A stretch of DNA of 64,000 nucleotides. It comes from Rubripirellula amarantea (GTDB lineage: Bacteria; Planctomycetota; Planctomycetia; Pirellulales; Pirellulaceae). Made by a program: the position numbers and the translations under genes. Positions within the stretch are counted from its first letter, which is position 1. The number at the start of each line of letters is the position of its first letter. Under the pieces are notes generated by a model. It did not search any database and was not told where the DNA came from. It saw only the letters and a program-made list of their open reading frames with translations. Positions 25,229-34,671 of this stretch are shown in pieces. The DNA is taken from positions 2,294,001 to 2,358,000 of the forward strand of contig NZ_SJPI01000001.1 of NCBI RefSeq assembly GCF_007859865.1, written 5' to 3'.

Positions 25229-27030
25229 TGCGGCTCTCGCAGTTCCAAAGGATTGATCGCCAATCTAGGCCGCAGTTCCTTCAGCCGAGTGAGCCCTTGA
25301 TGGCTGACGCTTGTCCGTTGCACGTCAACGCTTTCTAGCTTCTTCATCTTTGCAATTTTTTCGATTGAATCATCGGTGACTTTGGATCCTGTTAGCCATA
25401 GCGTTTCGATTGGCGCATCATCATTGATGGCTCGCACCGTTTCGTCTCCGATCCTTGTCCAGCTTAGGTCGAGTTCGTGAAGGTTGTTAAGCTTGGTCAG
25501 CCATGAAGCGACGGCGTCATCGATTTGAGTGGCTTCCAAATTAAGCTGTTCGAGTTCAGCAGGACGCGGAGCTAAACGCATCACCGCCGCCGAGTCAATC
25601 TTCGATCGTGACAGGTCGAGCCATTGCAGATGATCGAGTCTTTCGAGCGTTCGCAGACCGGATGATGTTATCTCGCAACCAGCAAAACAAATTTGTCGAA
25701 GGCTTCGTTGCGATGGATTTCGAATCAAGTGATCGTCATCCACCGACAAGAATGATTGCATCGCATCAGGGTCATGGACCAGTGGCGAGGCTTCAGCCCG
25801 GGGCTCAGCAAAGTCAGTTCTTAGTTGGTAAAGCGTGGCCAATTGATCGTAGATCCATTGACGAGTGTCTTGATCGCCTCCATCGAGCAAGCGATGGGTG
25901 TTGGCGATCGCGTGCGCGTACCACCTTGGCAGGTCCGTTCGCATCTGAGCCGTTTCGCGGCTATCACGACGCAGTTCAGCCATTGGCATCCGATCGCCAC
26001 TGGCGAGAATCCGATAGCGGGCAAATTGTAGTCTTGGCGAATCCCAACCTCCGAGCGTGACACACCCGTTGATGCTTACCATCGATTCAAAGTAGCCAGC
26101 AATTCCCTCCACTAACCAGAAGTCCTGATCGTTGCCTGGGGAATTCGCTGACTTATTGGTCGTCGCTTCACGAAAGAGTTGATGAACGACCTCATGTCGG
26201 AGCGTTGCAAGCACCTCATCCGAATTGCCCGGGTCATTCGCTGACAACTTCGGAGCAAACAGGAACGTTATTTTTCTTTCGTCGTTATAAAATCCCGTCG
26301 ATCGTTCGATGCCTGGGATATCAACTCTGAGCGACTGGGCATATTCCGTTGCATCTCGAAACAAAACGACCTTCATGCGTTTCTTTGTGGTGACTCGCTT
26401 ATTGATCGTTCGTAAGTAGTCGGTGATAGATTGCACGTTGTCAGGGGACGCTAGTTCCGAACCGGGAAATGCATCGAAGTGTGATGAGACTTGCGGTGCG
26501 GCTTCCCAAAAAGGAAAGCACAACTGAGTCCATACCCAGTAACACTGCTCAAGCGTCTCGGCGACTTGTGTGCTGGTTTCGCGGTCACCTCGGCTGTAAA
26601 TCACAAAGTGATTGGACTGGATTTCGGCGTAAGAACCTCGCTTCCATTTCAATTCGGCGGGCGCTGAGCGTCCGCGACGAATGTCGAGACGATAGTTTTG
26701 ATTCGGATCCCGATCGTTAGTCGCGAAACCGAAGTATCGCCGTATGTCTTTGTCATCGGGGGCGTGGTAGTGGGATCGCCATAACATCATGTACCGATGC
26801 CATGCCGAACCTTTTCCCGCGTGAGGGAACGAAGCAAGCAATTCGTCCGGGGTGGCATAGGAGGGCAAGGGAGTCGCCGGAGCAGTGTCAGTTTCGCCCT
26901 CGACTGACTGCGGAATAAAACAAAGTACTCGGTCGCCGCGGGTGGGTTGCGAAGCGACGATGACAGTCGGTTGCCCAAGGACAAAGAGCAAGCCAATCGC
27001 GACAATCACGGTTTGAACAGACAATGGCAT
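25225..27030 (-). CDS. Secreted HExxH metallopeptidase-like protein with LRR tail
   Basis: 601 residues with a signal peptide (about 1-26). The middle (about 135-320, DUF1570-like) holds RHEVVHQ, the zinc-binding HExxH at His279-Glu280-x-x-His283. Glu308 (LVEGIAGYFE), 25 residues later, is a likely third ligand, giving a gluzincin pattern. The last 170 residues form five or six leucine-rich repeats, such as LRTLERLDHLQWLDLS, LEQLNLEATQID and LHELDLSWTRIG. The layout suggests an exported peptidase whose LRR selects its target. It is coupled to the DUF2088 gene. Enzymatic activity is inferred. Confidence 0.8.
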   Translation of the reverse strand: MPLSVQTVIVAIGLLFVLGQPTVIVASQPTRGDRVLCFIPQSVEGETDTAPATPLPSYATPDELLASFPHAGKGSAWHRYMMLWRSHYHAPDDKDIRRYFGFATNDRDPNQNYRLDIRRGRSAPAELKWKRGSYAEIQSNHFVIYSRGDRETSTQVAETLEQCYWVWTQLCFPFWEAAPQVSSHFDAFPGSELASPDNVQSITDYLRTINKRVTTKKRMKVVLFRDATEYAQSLRVDIPGIERSTGFYNDERKITFLFAPKLSANDPGNSDEVLATLRHEVVHQLFREATTNKSANSPGNDQDFWLVEGIAGYFESMVSINGCVTLGGWDSPRLQFARYRILASGDRMPMAELRRDSRETAQMRTDLPRWYAHAIANTHRLLDGGDQDTRQWIYDQLATLYQLRTDFAEPRAEASPLVHDPDAMQSFLSVDDDHLIRNPSQRSLRQICFAGCEITSSGLRTLERLDHLQWLDLSRSKIDSAAVMRLAPRPAELEQLNLEATQIDDAVASWLTKLNNLHELDLSWTRIGDETVRAINDDAPIETLWLTGSKVTDDSIEKIAKMKKLESVDVQRTSVSHQGLTRLKELRPRLAINPLELREPQ

Positions 27031-27481
27031 GAATCACGAGAGAGTATTGGTCAAGCTTGCGAAATAGCGAGAATCAAGGACTGCTATCTAGTAGTAGCGT
27101 ACGCACTTTTGTTCGTGCGCGACGTGTTTGCGACGCTCATAACTTCACATTGATTCGTTATGGTCGTGGTAACCGGTCGAATCGCGTTAAGCCGTTGGTG
27201 GTCATTTGTTTAGTTGCGATAATTTCGGAAGGTTTTAGTGGCGAATTGGTCGCCCTTGTGACCGGGTTTCGTGCACGAGTATGTAGGAATTGCCGGTAAA
27301 ATCGGTTCTCTAACCCCCTGAAGGTGCTGTCGTGTTATGGATCTGAGCGATTGACAACAGTGCCCTGAGGCAGCCAATCTGAGCGTCTGAAATGGATGCC
27401 CGCGCAGGTGATTTTGATTTGGCAGTGATGCCACGATTGAAATTCGGCGTCGGGCTTTTTTGACTCAATGAGATTCAATGC
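27031..27481. other. 451-bp intergenic region before rpe
   Basis: It lies between the divergent HExxH-LRR gene and rpe and must hold both promoters. A TTGACA at about 27351 followed 17 bp later by a weak -10 might be one for rpe. I see no ORF, RNA or repeat worth naming. Confidence 0.4.
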
Positions 27482-28180
27482 ATGTCGAGAGCTTCACTCG
27501 AAGCGATACGTTCAGCGACACCGGCAGTTTTGCCGAGTCTGCTGTTGTGCGATTTTGGAGACCTCAAGGGCGAAGTTGCTCGGCTGGCTGACGCTGGTAC
27601 GAAGGTTTTGCACCTTGACGTCATGGATGGCCACTTCGTTCCTAATATGACCTACGCGATGCCAATCGTCGAAGGGCTGCGGCGTCACACGGACATGCCT
27701 TTGGATGTCCATTTGATGATCAGCGATCCATTGGCCTATGCCAAAGCGATGGTGGACGCGGGCGCGGACATGCTGACGTTTCATGTCGAAGCAGTCAAAG
27801 ACGCCGCCGCGGTCGCTCAAGAGATCTCAGATCTCGGCGTCAATGTCGGGATCGCTTTAAATCCTGAAACGCCTTTGGCATTGCTTCGTGAATCGTTGCC
27901 GCACGTCGACATGGTTTTGGTGATGAGCGTCGAAGCGGGATTCGGCGGCCAGAAATTCAATCCAGTAGCGTTGGAAAAGCTGCAGGTCCTTCGTAAGGAA
28001 TTTCCAGACCTTCTGCTTCAAATTGATGGTGGAATTGACACCAGCACGATTGGACCTGCTCGCGAGGCAGGTTGTGACCTGTTTGTCGTAGGGTCGGCTA
28101 TTTTCAAGAAGGACGATTACAAGGCCGCGATCGCAGAACTAGATGACGCGATTGCCAAAGCAGAAGGAACTGCATCATGA
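27482..28180 (+). CDS. rpe: Ribulose-phosphate 3-epimerase
   Basis: Interconverts ribulose 5-phosphate and xylulose 5-phosphate. 232 residues, normal length. The TIM-barrel motifs are intact: SLLLCDFGDLKGEVARL, HLDVMDGHFVPNMTY (metal-binding His and catalytic Asp), DVHLMISDP, MSVEAGFGGQKF, and QIDGGIDTSTIGPAREAGCD (the second catalytic Asp). VVGSAIFK binds the phosphate. The stop overlaps the ATG of the next gene (ATGA), so both are translated from one message. Confidence 0.96.
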   Translation: MSRASLEAIRSATPAVLPSLLLCDFGDLKGEVARLADAGTKVLHLDVMDGHFVPNMTYAMPIVEGLRRHTDMPLDVHLMISDPLAYAKAMVDAGADMLTFHVEAVKDAAAVAQEISDLGVNVGIALNPETPLALLRESLPHVDMVLVMSVEAGFGGQKFNPVALEKLQVLRKEFPDLLLQIDGGIDTSTIGPAREAGCDLFVVGSAIFKKDDYKAAIAELDDAIAKAEGTAS

Positions 28181-28761
28181 TTGCGCTAAAATCACTCGCC
28201 AATGCACCGGTGCTGTTGATCCGTCCTGGTTGCACCGAATTCGACGAGCAGCGTCGCATCAAAGGGTCGCTTGATATGCCCCTTAGTGAAGCCGGTCATC
28301 GTCAAGTCGAATCCATGACTGGCATGATCAGCGACTTTAGGCCCAAGATCATCTACACCGCACCTTGTGAGTCGGCTGTTCAAACTGCCGAACGCTTGGC
28401 GAAGGTTGGGCGATCCAAGGTAAAGATCGTCGACGCTCTTCGAAACGTCGACCATGGACTATGGCACGGCAAGCTGATCGAAGAGCTTAAGCGGAACAAT
28501 CCCAAGCTCTATCGGCGTGGGCAAGAGTCACCTGATGATATTTGTCCGCCCGGTGGCGAATCATTCTTGGACGCTCGATTGCGCATTGAAAAAGCTGTTC
28601 GCAAACTGCTGAAGAAGTCAGGCGGTCAGTTGGTGGCAATTGTTGTCCCAGACCCACTCGCGCAGATTGTTCAGAACCTGCTCAGCGGCGAAGACATGTT
28701 TGACCTTTGGCAGGCCGAAACCGACTCGGGTCGCTGGGATCTTATCGAACCGGTGACCTAA
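28177..28761 (+). CDS. Histidine-phosphatase-fold protein lacking both catalytic histidines
   Basis: 194 residues with the phosphoglycerate-mutase-like fold: LIRPGCTEFDEQRRIKGSLD (about 14-33), MPLSEAGHRQVESM, YTAPCESAVQTAERLA, HGLWHGKLIEEL, and PPGGESFLDARLRIEKAV. The phosphorylated histidine of the RHG motif is Pro17 (RPG). The second one, normally in a SHG segment, is also replaced (VVPDP, Pro158). It is therefore very unlikely to be a phosphatase or mutase. Because the rest of the fold is well kept and the gene is coupled to rpe, it may regulate or bind a sugar phosphate. Confidence 0.82.
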   Translation: MIALKSLANAPVLLIRPGCTEFDEQRRIKGSLDMPLSEAGHRQVESMTGMISDFRPKIIYTAPCESAVQTAERLAKVGRSKVKIVDALRNVDHGLWHGKLIEELKRNNPKLYRRGQESPDDICPPGGESFLDARLRIEKAVRKLLKKSGGQLVAIVVPDPLAQIVQNLLSGEDMFDLWQAETDSGRWDLIEPVT

Positions 28762-28919
28762 GATCTCCGGCATCTCAACAAGAGGATCCATCGGCATCGC
28801 CGAAGTTCGAGTGGTCGCGGATGGCACCCAGGTCCTTAGACGCGACGAGGTCCATCGGCGAACGTTACGTAGCGAAGGATCGCGTAGTCGAACTTCGTAT
28901 AGCCAGACGCTACGTACGT

Positions 28920-30551
28920 TTAGTAGGCACCTTCTCGCATCAGAAGTGTCCGCACGGTTCGCAATGCAATGTAGGCGTCTAGCCAGATTGACCAGTTAGT
29001 CACGTAGTAGCAATCCAGATGTACCCTCTGGTTATAGCTGGTGTCGTTCCGCCCGCTGACCTGCCAAAGACCTGTGATTCCTGGCGTGACTCGTAGGTAG
29101 AACGAGTACATGTCGCCGTAACGAGCCACTTCGCTTTGCACGATCGGGCGTGGACCCACCAAGCTCATTTCACCAACCAGGACATTCCACAACTGAGGCA
29201 ACTCATCCAGGCTCGACTTACGAAGAAAGCCTCCTATACCGGGAATGATGCGTGGGTCGTTCTTCAGCTTTTGGTCCTCGATCCACTCATGGCGGGCATC
29301 GGGGTTCGATTCCAAATAGTCGTCTAAGACACGATCTGCGTTCACCACCATCGTTCGCAATTTCCACGCTTTGAAACGCCGGCCACCCCGCCCAATTCGC
29401 GTGTGGCCATAAAACGCAGGTCCCGGGCTGTTTTTCTTGATTAGCACCACGAACAGGGCAATTAATGGCGAAAGAAGAAGCAGCGCGAGTGCGGCAATGA
29501 TGGTGTCCGCGAACAACTTGAACAATCTCGCGAAGGGCCGACGTAAGTGATCGGTAATGTGGACTCCGAGTACGCCCGCGCAGTCTTTGGAGTGCGACCA
29601 CAGCGAAGGAATTAGCAACGGCGACGGAAGCACAATCAGGTTTCCAATGCGCGAGCAACATCGCATCACATCATCCATTTGAATTTCTTCGCCGTTTGCT
29701 GGTGCGACAACACCCCAACGAAGGTCGTAGTTGACGGAAAGCTGTCCCACATCTTGCAACGTCCCAAGCAACGGAACGTCTGAATTCGTAGCCGCGAAAT
29801 GACTGGTAGCGAAAGTGTCTGTTGGTTCGGCTTGGTGATTCCCTGGTTCATCAGATTGGGGTCTTTGCAGGTCTATCACACCGATGGGTCGGAAGCCTCG
29901 GCCAGCAGCACGTCGATAGTACGAATAAATCGCTCGGGCTCGGCTGCCACTTCCAATGATTAACCCCCGTTCACCCCACCACGCGCAGCGTCCGAGGTGA
30001 TACCGACCGAGTGACCGAGCCAGTGGCAACACCACCGCTGCGACCGCCGTGCAGGCAAGACCGACAATTGCCTCTCCCAGGCTCAGGTTGGCTACCAAGC
30101 GGTTTGACAGCAGGATTAACAGAAACGCCATCGTTGATGATCGCACCAACTGGCGAACTTCGAGGACCGGTGACATCATCGTTCCCGGAAACAACCCCAA
30201 CAATTGGCCAATTCCCACGTAGGCAATCAACACTGCTATCGCCTGAACCCACATTCGACTGTGAGCGGGAACACCGATCGCAACGAGCAATGTCGTTGCG
30301 ATAGAGATACTAAGCAAGATCGCCAAGCAATCAATGATGACCAGCGGAATCACCGTGTTAAGCAATTGCTGCTGTGATGATCGAACTGGGAATTTCGGAA
30401 GCGGTCCGGCGAATGACGAACGAGATGGCTCGATCGCAGTTTCATCTTTGGTCCAGCCGACGGACTCGCGAGCGTGTAACGGATGTTTTGCGGGAGGAGC
30501 AAAATGCTCGATAACGTCCGCTGAAACAACACCTACTGGAATCTGAGACAT
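28920..30551 (-). CDS. Polyprenyl-phosphate sugar-1-phosphate transferase (WcaJ/WbaP type)
   Basis: Starts the repeat unit of an exopolysaccharide by placing a sugar 1-phosphate on undecaprenyl phosphate. 543 residues. Four or five N-terminal transmembrane helices (about 75-185) are followed by a CoA-binding-like Rossmann segment (GERGLIIGSGSRARAIYSYY). The C-terminal sugar transferase domain (about 340-543) has FKAWKLRTMVVNADRVL, SSLDELPQLWNVLVGEMSLVGPRP and YYLRVTPG-like residues (FYLRVTPGITGLWQVSGRND). It is the first gene of the exopolysaccharide locus and is divergent from the beta-helix gene. Confidence 0.93.
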   Translation of the reverse strand: MSQIPVGVVSADVIEHFAPPAKHPLHARESVGWTKDETAIEPSRSSFAGPLPKFPVRSSQQQLLNTVIPLVIIDCLAILLSISIATTLLVAIGVPAHSRMWVQAIAVLIAYVGIGQLLGLFPGTMMSPVLEVRQLVRSSTMAFLLILLSNRLVANLSLGEAIVGLACTAVAAVVLPLARSLGRYHLGRCAWWGERGLIIGSGSRARAIYSYYRRAAGRGFRPIGVIDLQRPQSDEPGNHQAEPTDTFATSHFAATNSDVPLLGTLQDVGQLSVNYDLRWGVVAPANGEEIQMDDVMRCCSRIGNLIVLPSPLLIPSLWSHSKDCAGVLGVHITDHLRRPFARLFKLFADTIIAALALLLLSPLIALFVVLIKKNSPGPAFYGHTRIGRGGRRFKAWKLRTMVVNADRVLDDYLESNPDARHEWIEDQKLKNDPRIIPGIGGFLRKSSLDELPQLWNVLVGEMSLVGPRPIVQSEVARYGDMYSFYLRVTPGITGLWQVSGRNDTSYNQRVHLDCYYVTNWSIWLDAYIALRTVRTLLMREGAY

Positions 30552-31106
30552 AGGATGGTCGTGGGGAATGCCGGTCTTGAGACGAAGCGATTCACAAGAG
30601 CACAGCGATGTCAGAGCACCTAGTCACTCCGACACACCTGAAGCTTCCCATGGCAATCGCAAAATGCAGAATCACAAAGAAAGCCGCCATGGACATGACG
30701 CAAGGACGTCGTAGCCCATCTTCCTATTAGCGGAATAGTAATCGTACGGCGGAACCAAGCAATTCCGATTTTGCTGTAAATTTCATGTCGGCAAACTATG
30801 CGGCTTTGTCATCTACTAAGGTCAGGATTCCAAGCCATCGCGGCGATAAAAATTTCAATAAGCCGTTTGGGAAATTGCCCCCCACTTAACGTCCGTTTCT
30901 TTGCTCGGGTGTAAGCAAAATGTATTTTTCTGCGTGCAATGGCAGCGATTCAGACGCTACGCGGAACTAGCGATGGATCCGACGACCCGAATGCGATTTC
31001 ATCGCTCGTATTTGCCGTTACCACGCCGTTCGTTGAGCATGGCTACAGATCGAATGCACACTTGTGGGCTGTGGTACTCTCGTGGTTGTGACTTTTCGAT
31101 CCCACG
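30552..31106. other. 555-bp divergent promoter region of the exopolysaccharide locus
   Basis: It separates the glycosylphosphotransferase (minus) from the beta-helix gene (plus). It is AT-richer than its surroundings, especially 30720-30900. I found no ORF with a domain, no clear sigma-54 site and no strong hairpin. Confidence 0.4.
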
Positions 31107-32924
31107 ATGAGTGCTGCAAATATGTTCAATAGAAGGTTTGGTTTTTTACGGACTTGCCTTGGGCCGGTTGCCGCGGTCGCGATTGCAGGCTTGGCTCAGT
31201 CGCAGAATCTTGAGCTTTCTCAATCTTATGCGGATCGCACGCTTTCCGATGGTCAGCATGAAGACTACATCGCTAGGGTTGGAGTGGACGCCGTTTCACC
31301 GGCATGGCCCGTCCACGATGACGATGACGTTGTTATCCGATCTGCGTTAGTCAAACCTGCCGAAACGATCACAGTGGTTCGTCGTCCACCTGTATCGCAA
31401 ATAGGCAAATCAGAATTCCCGGGTCCAAGTGAGACGCAAAGTGGTGACCTCGATCGTGATTACAACTTGACTCGCGAGATCCAACAATGGTTTCAAATGG
31501 CGAGCGAAGGAAACCTCCGAAACATCTGTTTACCTGCGAATCGGAACTACCACCTTCGACCTAAGCAACCAGGCGGACGCCATCTGTTGATTGAGGGGTT
31601 ACGCGACTGCGTTGTTGATCTGAACGGTTCCACTCTTTTTTTCAGCAGTGTCGGTCCAGGACTTGTCCTGAAAGACTGTCAACGTGTTCTCATTCGCGGT
31701 GGCGAAATCCAGGGAGCATCCACGTTGGCTACGATCGCTCAGGTAGTGAAAAACCATAACGGCTCAGGTAGGTCGCTGAAGGTCTTGCCTGAGTTCGTCA
31801 ATGCACTGCAAGCAGACTTTCCTGATGGCAAAGTTCCGTTATGGACTATTGCAGCGATTCAAAAACAAACGGGGAGTAGTCCAGGATGGCGATTGTCTCA
31901 GCCTGTTTATCAAGACTGGTTCGTGAATCGAAGGACACGTCAGTGGGTGTTTAATGCCGAAACGCAGTCGTTCGTACCCACGAAGTTTCACTCAGTTGAT
32001 GCGTCCTTGTTATTGGACGACTACGTGATGTTGGTGCATCACAACAACGAAGGCCATGCCATCATGCTCGACAATCGAGATGGGCAGGGACTAGAAGACA
32101 TCACCTTTGAAGATATGACGTTTCGCAACATCCCCGGCATGATGATCGCGGGTGAACTCAACCGAGGGCTTCATTTGCGTCGGGTTCAAACACAATTGCG
32201 GTCCAATGGTTCACCAGGGCTTCTTTCGGTCGCGTCGGATACTGTTCACATCAATTCGGTTCGCGGCGACATCATCATCGAGGATTGCAGTTTCAACGCT
32301 AGCTTCGATGACAAGATAAACATCAAGTCGAATTATTGGCGAATCGCTGAAGTCGCTGGCAATGAAGTGACGGTTCATCCGGCTGGACGACCAGTCAGTG
32401 TCAAATCTTGGGGAAAGAAGAACGATCGAATCTTGGTCGTGGGCGATGATCTAGAAGAGATTTCGCAGTCCCGTTTGGTTGTTGATTCCGAGCGACTCAA
32501 AGGTAAGCAGCATCTGCTGCGGTTGGATAAATTCGATGCATCATTGAAGGCGGGGCAGTTAATTTTCAATGCCGACACTGCGGGCGGAAGAGTAGTGATT
32601 CAGAACAACCGGTTCTTGTCCACGCGGGCGCAGGGTGTGTTGGTGCAAACGAGTCACGTGTTAATCCGAGGCAATATCTTTGACGAAATTGCGGGACCGG
32701 CAATCTCGGTTCGATTTGGGCTGAACGACTGGTACGAGTCGATTGCACCGAGCAATATCGTCATCGAGCAAAATCGTTTCGGAGCGGTTGGGTTCGACCG
32801 CGATAAGGCAAACGCTGCGATCGAGATCAAACAAAAAGGAAGCGGCGGTAGCCCGGTTTCCATCATCAGCAACGTTCGAATACGCGATAACGAGCTGCTT
32901 TCACCGCCTGTTGATGGCCAGTAG
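31107..32924 (+). CDS. Secreted right-handed beta-helix protein of the exopolysaccharide locus
   Basis: 605 residues with an N-terminal signal peptide (about 1-30: hydrophobic stretch ending near AGLAQSQ). From about 165 onward the chain shows parallel beta-helix repeats: LLIEGLRDCVVDLNGSTLFF, LVLKDCQRVLIRGGEIQG, LEDITFEDMTFRNIPGMM, GDIIIEDCSFNAS, GRVVIQNNRFLSTRAQGVLVQ, SHVLIRGNIFDEIAGPAISV, SNIVIEQNRFGAVG. Proteins of this fold include polysaccharide lyases and epimerases. No catalytic set can be named, so a role in polymer trimming or modification is inferred only from location. Confidence 0.78.
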   Translation: MSAANMFNRRFGFLRTCLGPVAAVAIAGLAQSQNLELSQSYADRTLSDGQHEDYIARVGVDAVSPAWPVHDDDDVVIRSALVKPAETITVVRRPPVSQIGKSEFPGPSETQSGDLDRDYNLTREIQQWFQMASEGNLRNICLPANRNYHLRPKQPGGRHLLIEGLRDCVVDLNGSTLFFSSVGPGLVLKDCQRVLIRGGEIQGASTLATIAQVVKNHNGSGRSLKVLPEFVNALQADFPDGKVPLWTIAAIQKQTGSSPGWRLSQPVYQDWFVNRRTRQWVFNAETQSFVPTKFHSVDASLLLDDYVMLVHHNNEGHAIMLDNRDGQGLEDITFEDMTFRNIPGMMIAGELNRGLHLRRVQTQLRSNGSPGLLSVASDTVHINSVRGDIIIEDCSFNASFDDKINIKSNYWRIAEVAGNEVTVHPAGRPVSVKSWGKKNDRILVVGDDLEEISQSRLVVDSERLKGKQHLLRLDKFDASLKAGQLIFNADTAGGRVVIQNNRFLSTRAQGVLVQTSHVLIRGNIFDEIAGPAISVRFGLNDWYESIAPSNIVIEQNRFGAVGFDRDKANAAIEIKQKGSGGSPVSIISNVRIRDNELLSPPVDGQ

Positions 32925-32945
32925 CTATAGCGGATTATCGCCGTA

Positions 32946-33001
32946 GTGCTCTGGTGCCCCGGTGCTCTGGTGCTCTGGTGCTCTGGTGCTCTGGTGCTCC
33001 G
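32946..33001. repeat. 8-bp tandem repeat, unit GTGCTCTG
   Basis: Seven tandem copies of GTGCTCTG (one GTGCCCCG, one GTGCTCCG) fill the 93-bp gap between the convergent beta-helix and flippase genes. No coding role is apparent. The number of copies is likely to vary. Confidence 0.9.
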
Positions 33002-33017
33002 GTCCAAGCCAGAGCCA

Positions 33018-34409
33018 TCACTGCGACGCTTGGGCGTGGTTTCGCATGTCAAAGATCCAAAAACCTAGTCGCTTCTTCACAGCGCTTACTGCTAGCGCGT
33101 TTTGCAAAGTAAGGGCGATCGCGGTAGCCGCCGCGGCGCCTGGTGCGCCCCATTGCCAAGTCAGCACAGCAGAAAGCAGCACCGCCGTCGTCGCAGAAAG
33201 AAAGCAGATGTGTCGAAGTGTCCGTTCGTCGTCGCTCATGGTCATTAGTTGATTGACCGCACCGGTGATAACGTTGATGTACTGACCGATTGCATAAATC
33301 ACAAGGATCATTGCTCCACCGGTGAAGTTGCTTCCAAACACCCCCATGATTTTTTCCGACAAGATCAATACAGCGATTAGCAGTGCCGTCCCCAGACCCA
33401 CCAGAAGCCTCGAGCATCGGGCAACCGAGTTGCGAAGTTCGTCCACTCGGTTGGCTGCCCAATGCTTTCGGAACTTAGGCGCGAATGTAAACGCCACGAC
33501 GATCAGCAGGAAGTTGATCAGGTTGCCAGCCCGCTGCGCGACGTTAAGCTCAGCCAAGTCCGATGGGATCAAAATCGCACCGGCGACAATGATGGGTGCC
33601 CAGTTCATCACTAGTTGAAAGCCATTGAGAGACCAAAGATCGATGCAGACGCGCCGCACGTCACGGTCTCGGAAAAACGCAAATGGTGATGGTCGGGCGA
33701 ACTGGTTCTGATCAGGCTTCACTGGGCCATTAGAGGCTGGTGGAAATCGCATGGGGCGAAAGTAAGCGAGCCAAACAAGCAGTGAAATCGCGGCGGTGAT
33801 GACGGTGGCCAGCGTGTGCAGTTGAATCACCGTCGCGACGGTCTTCGTTTCAACCGTGAACAACATCAGCACGGTCAGGCTTGGGATCGCGATGTGAGAA
33901 AAAGTGATGGACGTCGCTAGCTTTCCGGTTCCGTGAAGATGCGAGGCAACGGCTAAGCTCACGCCTGCGAACGAGGCCGCAGCAGCGAGCCAAGCGGCCT
34001 TTCCAGAAAGCACGACCACTTCATTTGAAAAGAAAAAATCGAGGCAAAGTGCAATGGCTAGCACGACACTCGCCGTGACCGCGAGTGTGCACAGGTTCAT
34101 GCGTATGAGGCCCTGTCCCAACATTGCTGACTGTTGGTTGTCATCAGATCCGGCCAACTGACGCATCGCATAGACAGAAGTCCCTAGCAACAGAAGCGGC
34201 GAAATTACAGTGAACAACGTGAGGTAGAATAGAAACTCACCGGATTCACTCTTGGGTAAGTGATGCGTCACAGCCAACGCTAGAGCCACTTGGCTAATCG
34301 CCCCTAAACCGCGAGACATGGCTGTTCTCGCCAACGGTATCGCGTTTTCAAGTCGCGGCATCAAGCAACCTTTGAAGCCAAGGATCTGTTGTGAGGATCG
34401 TTCAGACAT
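33018..34409 (-). CDS. Polysaccharide flippase (Wzx-like)
   Basis: 463-residue membrane protein with about 12 to 14 predicted helices (polysaccharide transporter/MATE-like family). It carries lipid-linked repeat units across the inner membrane. Typical features are an N-terminal RTAMSRGLGAISQVALALAVTHHL segment with a charged loop (KSESGEFLFYLTLF), and late-helix motifs such as LLVGLGTALLIAVLILSEK. A start at M17 (34361) is also possible. It lies between the glycosylphosphotransferase/beta-helix genes and the Wzc-like kinase, divergent from the latter. Confidence 0.85.
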   Translation of the reverse strand: MSERSSQQILGFKGCLMPRLENAIPLARTAMSRGLGAISQVALALAVTHHLPKSESGEFLFYLTLFTVISPLLLLGTSVYAMRQLAGSDDNQQSAMLGQGLIRMNLCTLAVTASVVLAIALCLDFFFSNEVVVLSGKAAWLAAAASFAGVSLAVASHLHGTGKLATSITFSHIAIPSLTVLMLFTVETKTVATVIQLHTLATVITAAISLLVWLAYFRPMRFPPASNGPVKPDQNQFARPSPFAFFRDRDVRRVCIDLWSLNGFQLVMNWAPIIVAGAILIPSDLAELNVAQRAGNLINFLLIVVAFTFAPKFRKHWAANRVDELRNSVARCSRLLVGLGTALLIAVLILSEKIMGVFGSNFTGGAMILVIYAIGQYINVITGAVNQLMTMSDDERTLRHICFLSATTAVLLSAVLTWQWGAPGAAAATAIALTLQNALAVSAVKKRLGFWIFDMRNHAQASQ

Positions 34410-34671
34410 CGACGATCCCGGTTTGCAAACCGAGATGCGCTTTCAACGATCACTCCCGTGTTTTTCATCAGCAGATGCTAATCCAATTGCGAATTGGGTT
34501 CACGACGGAAGTAACGATTTTCGACTGAGTCCAAAATCTCTCCCTTGCTATAGCCTAAGGGACGGTTGTTTGCTTTCGACAAAGACATAGTGGAGTTTGT
34601 TTGACGTTCTTCGATCGGGATATCAAACTGCAGTTCGCAATGGCAGATCCCTCCCAAGATGGACGTCCAAA

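Noticed and set aside
30552-31106. sigma-54 promoter in the exopolysaccharide divergent region
   Set aside because: Candidate TGGCA words lack a correctly spaced TTGC.
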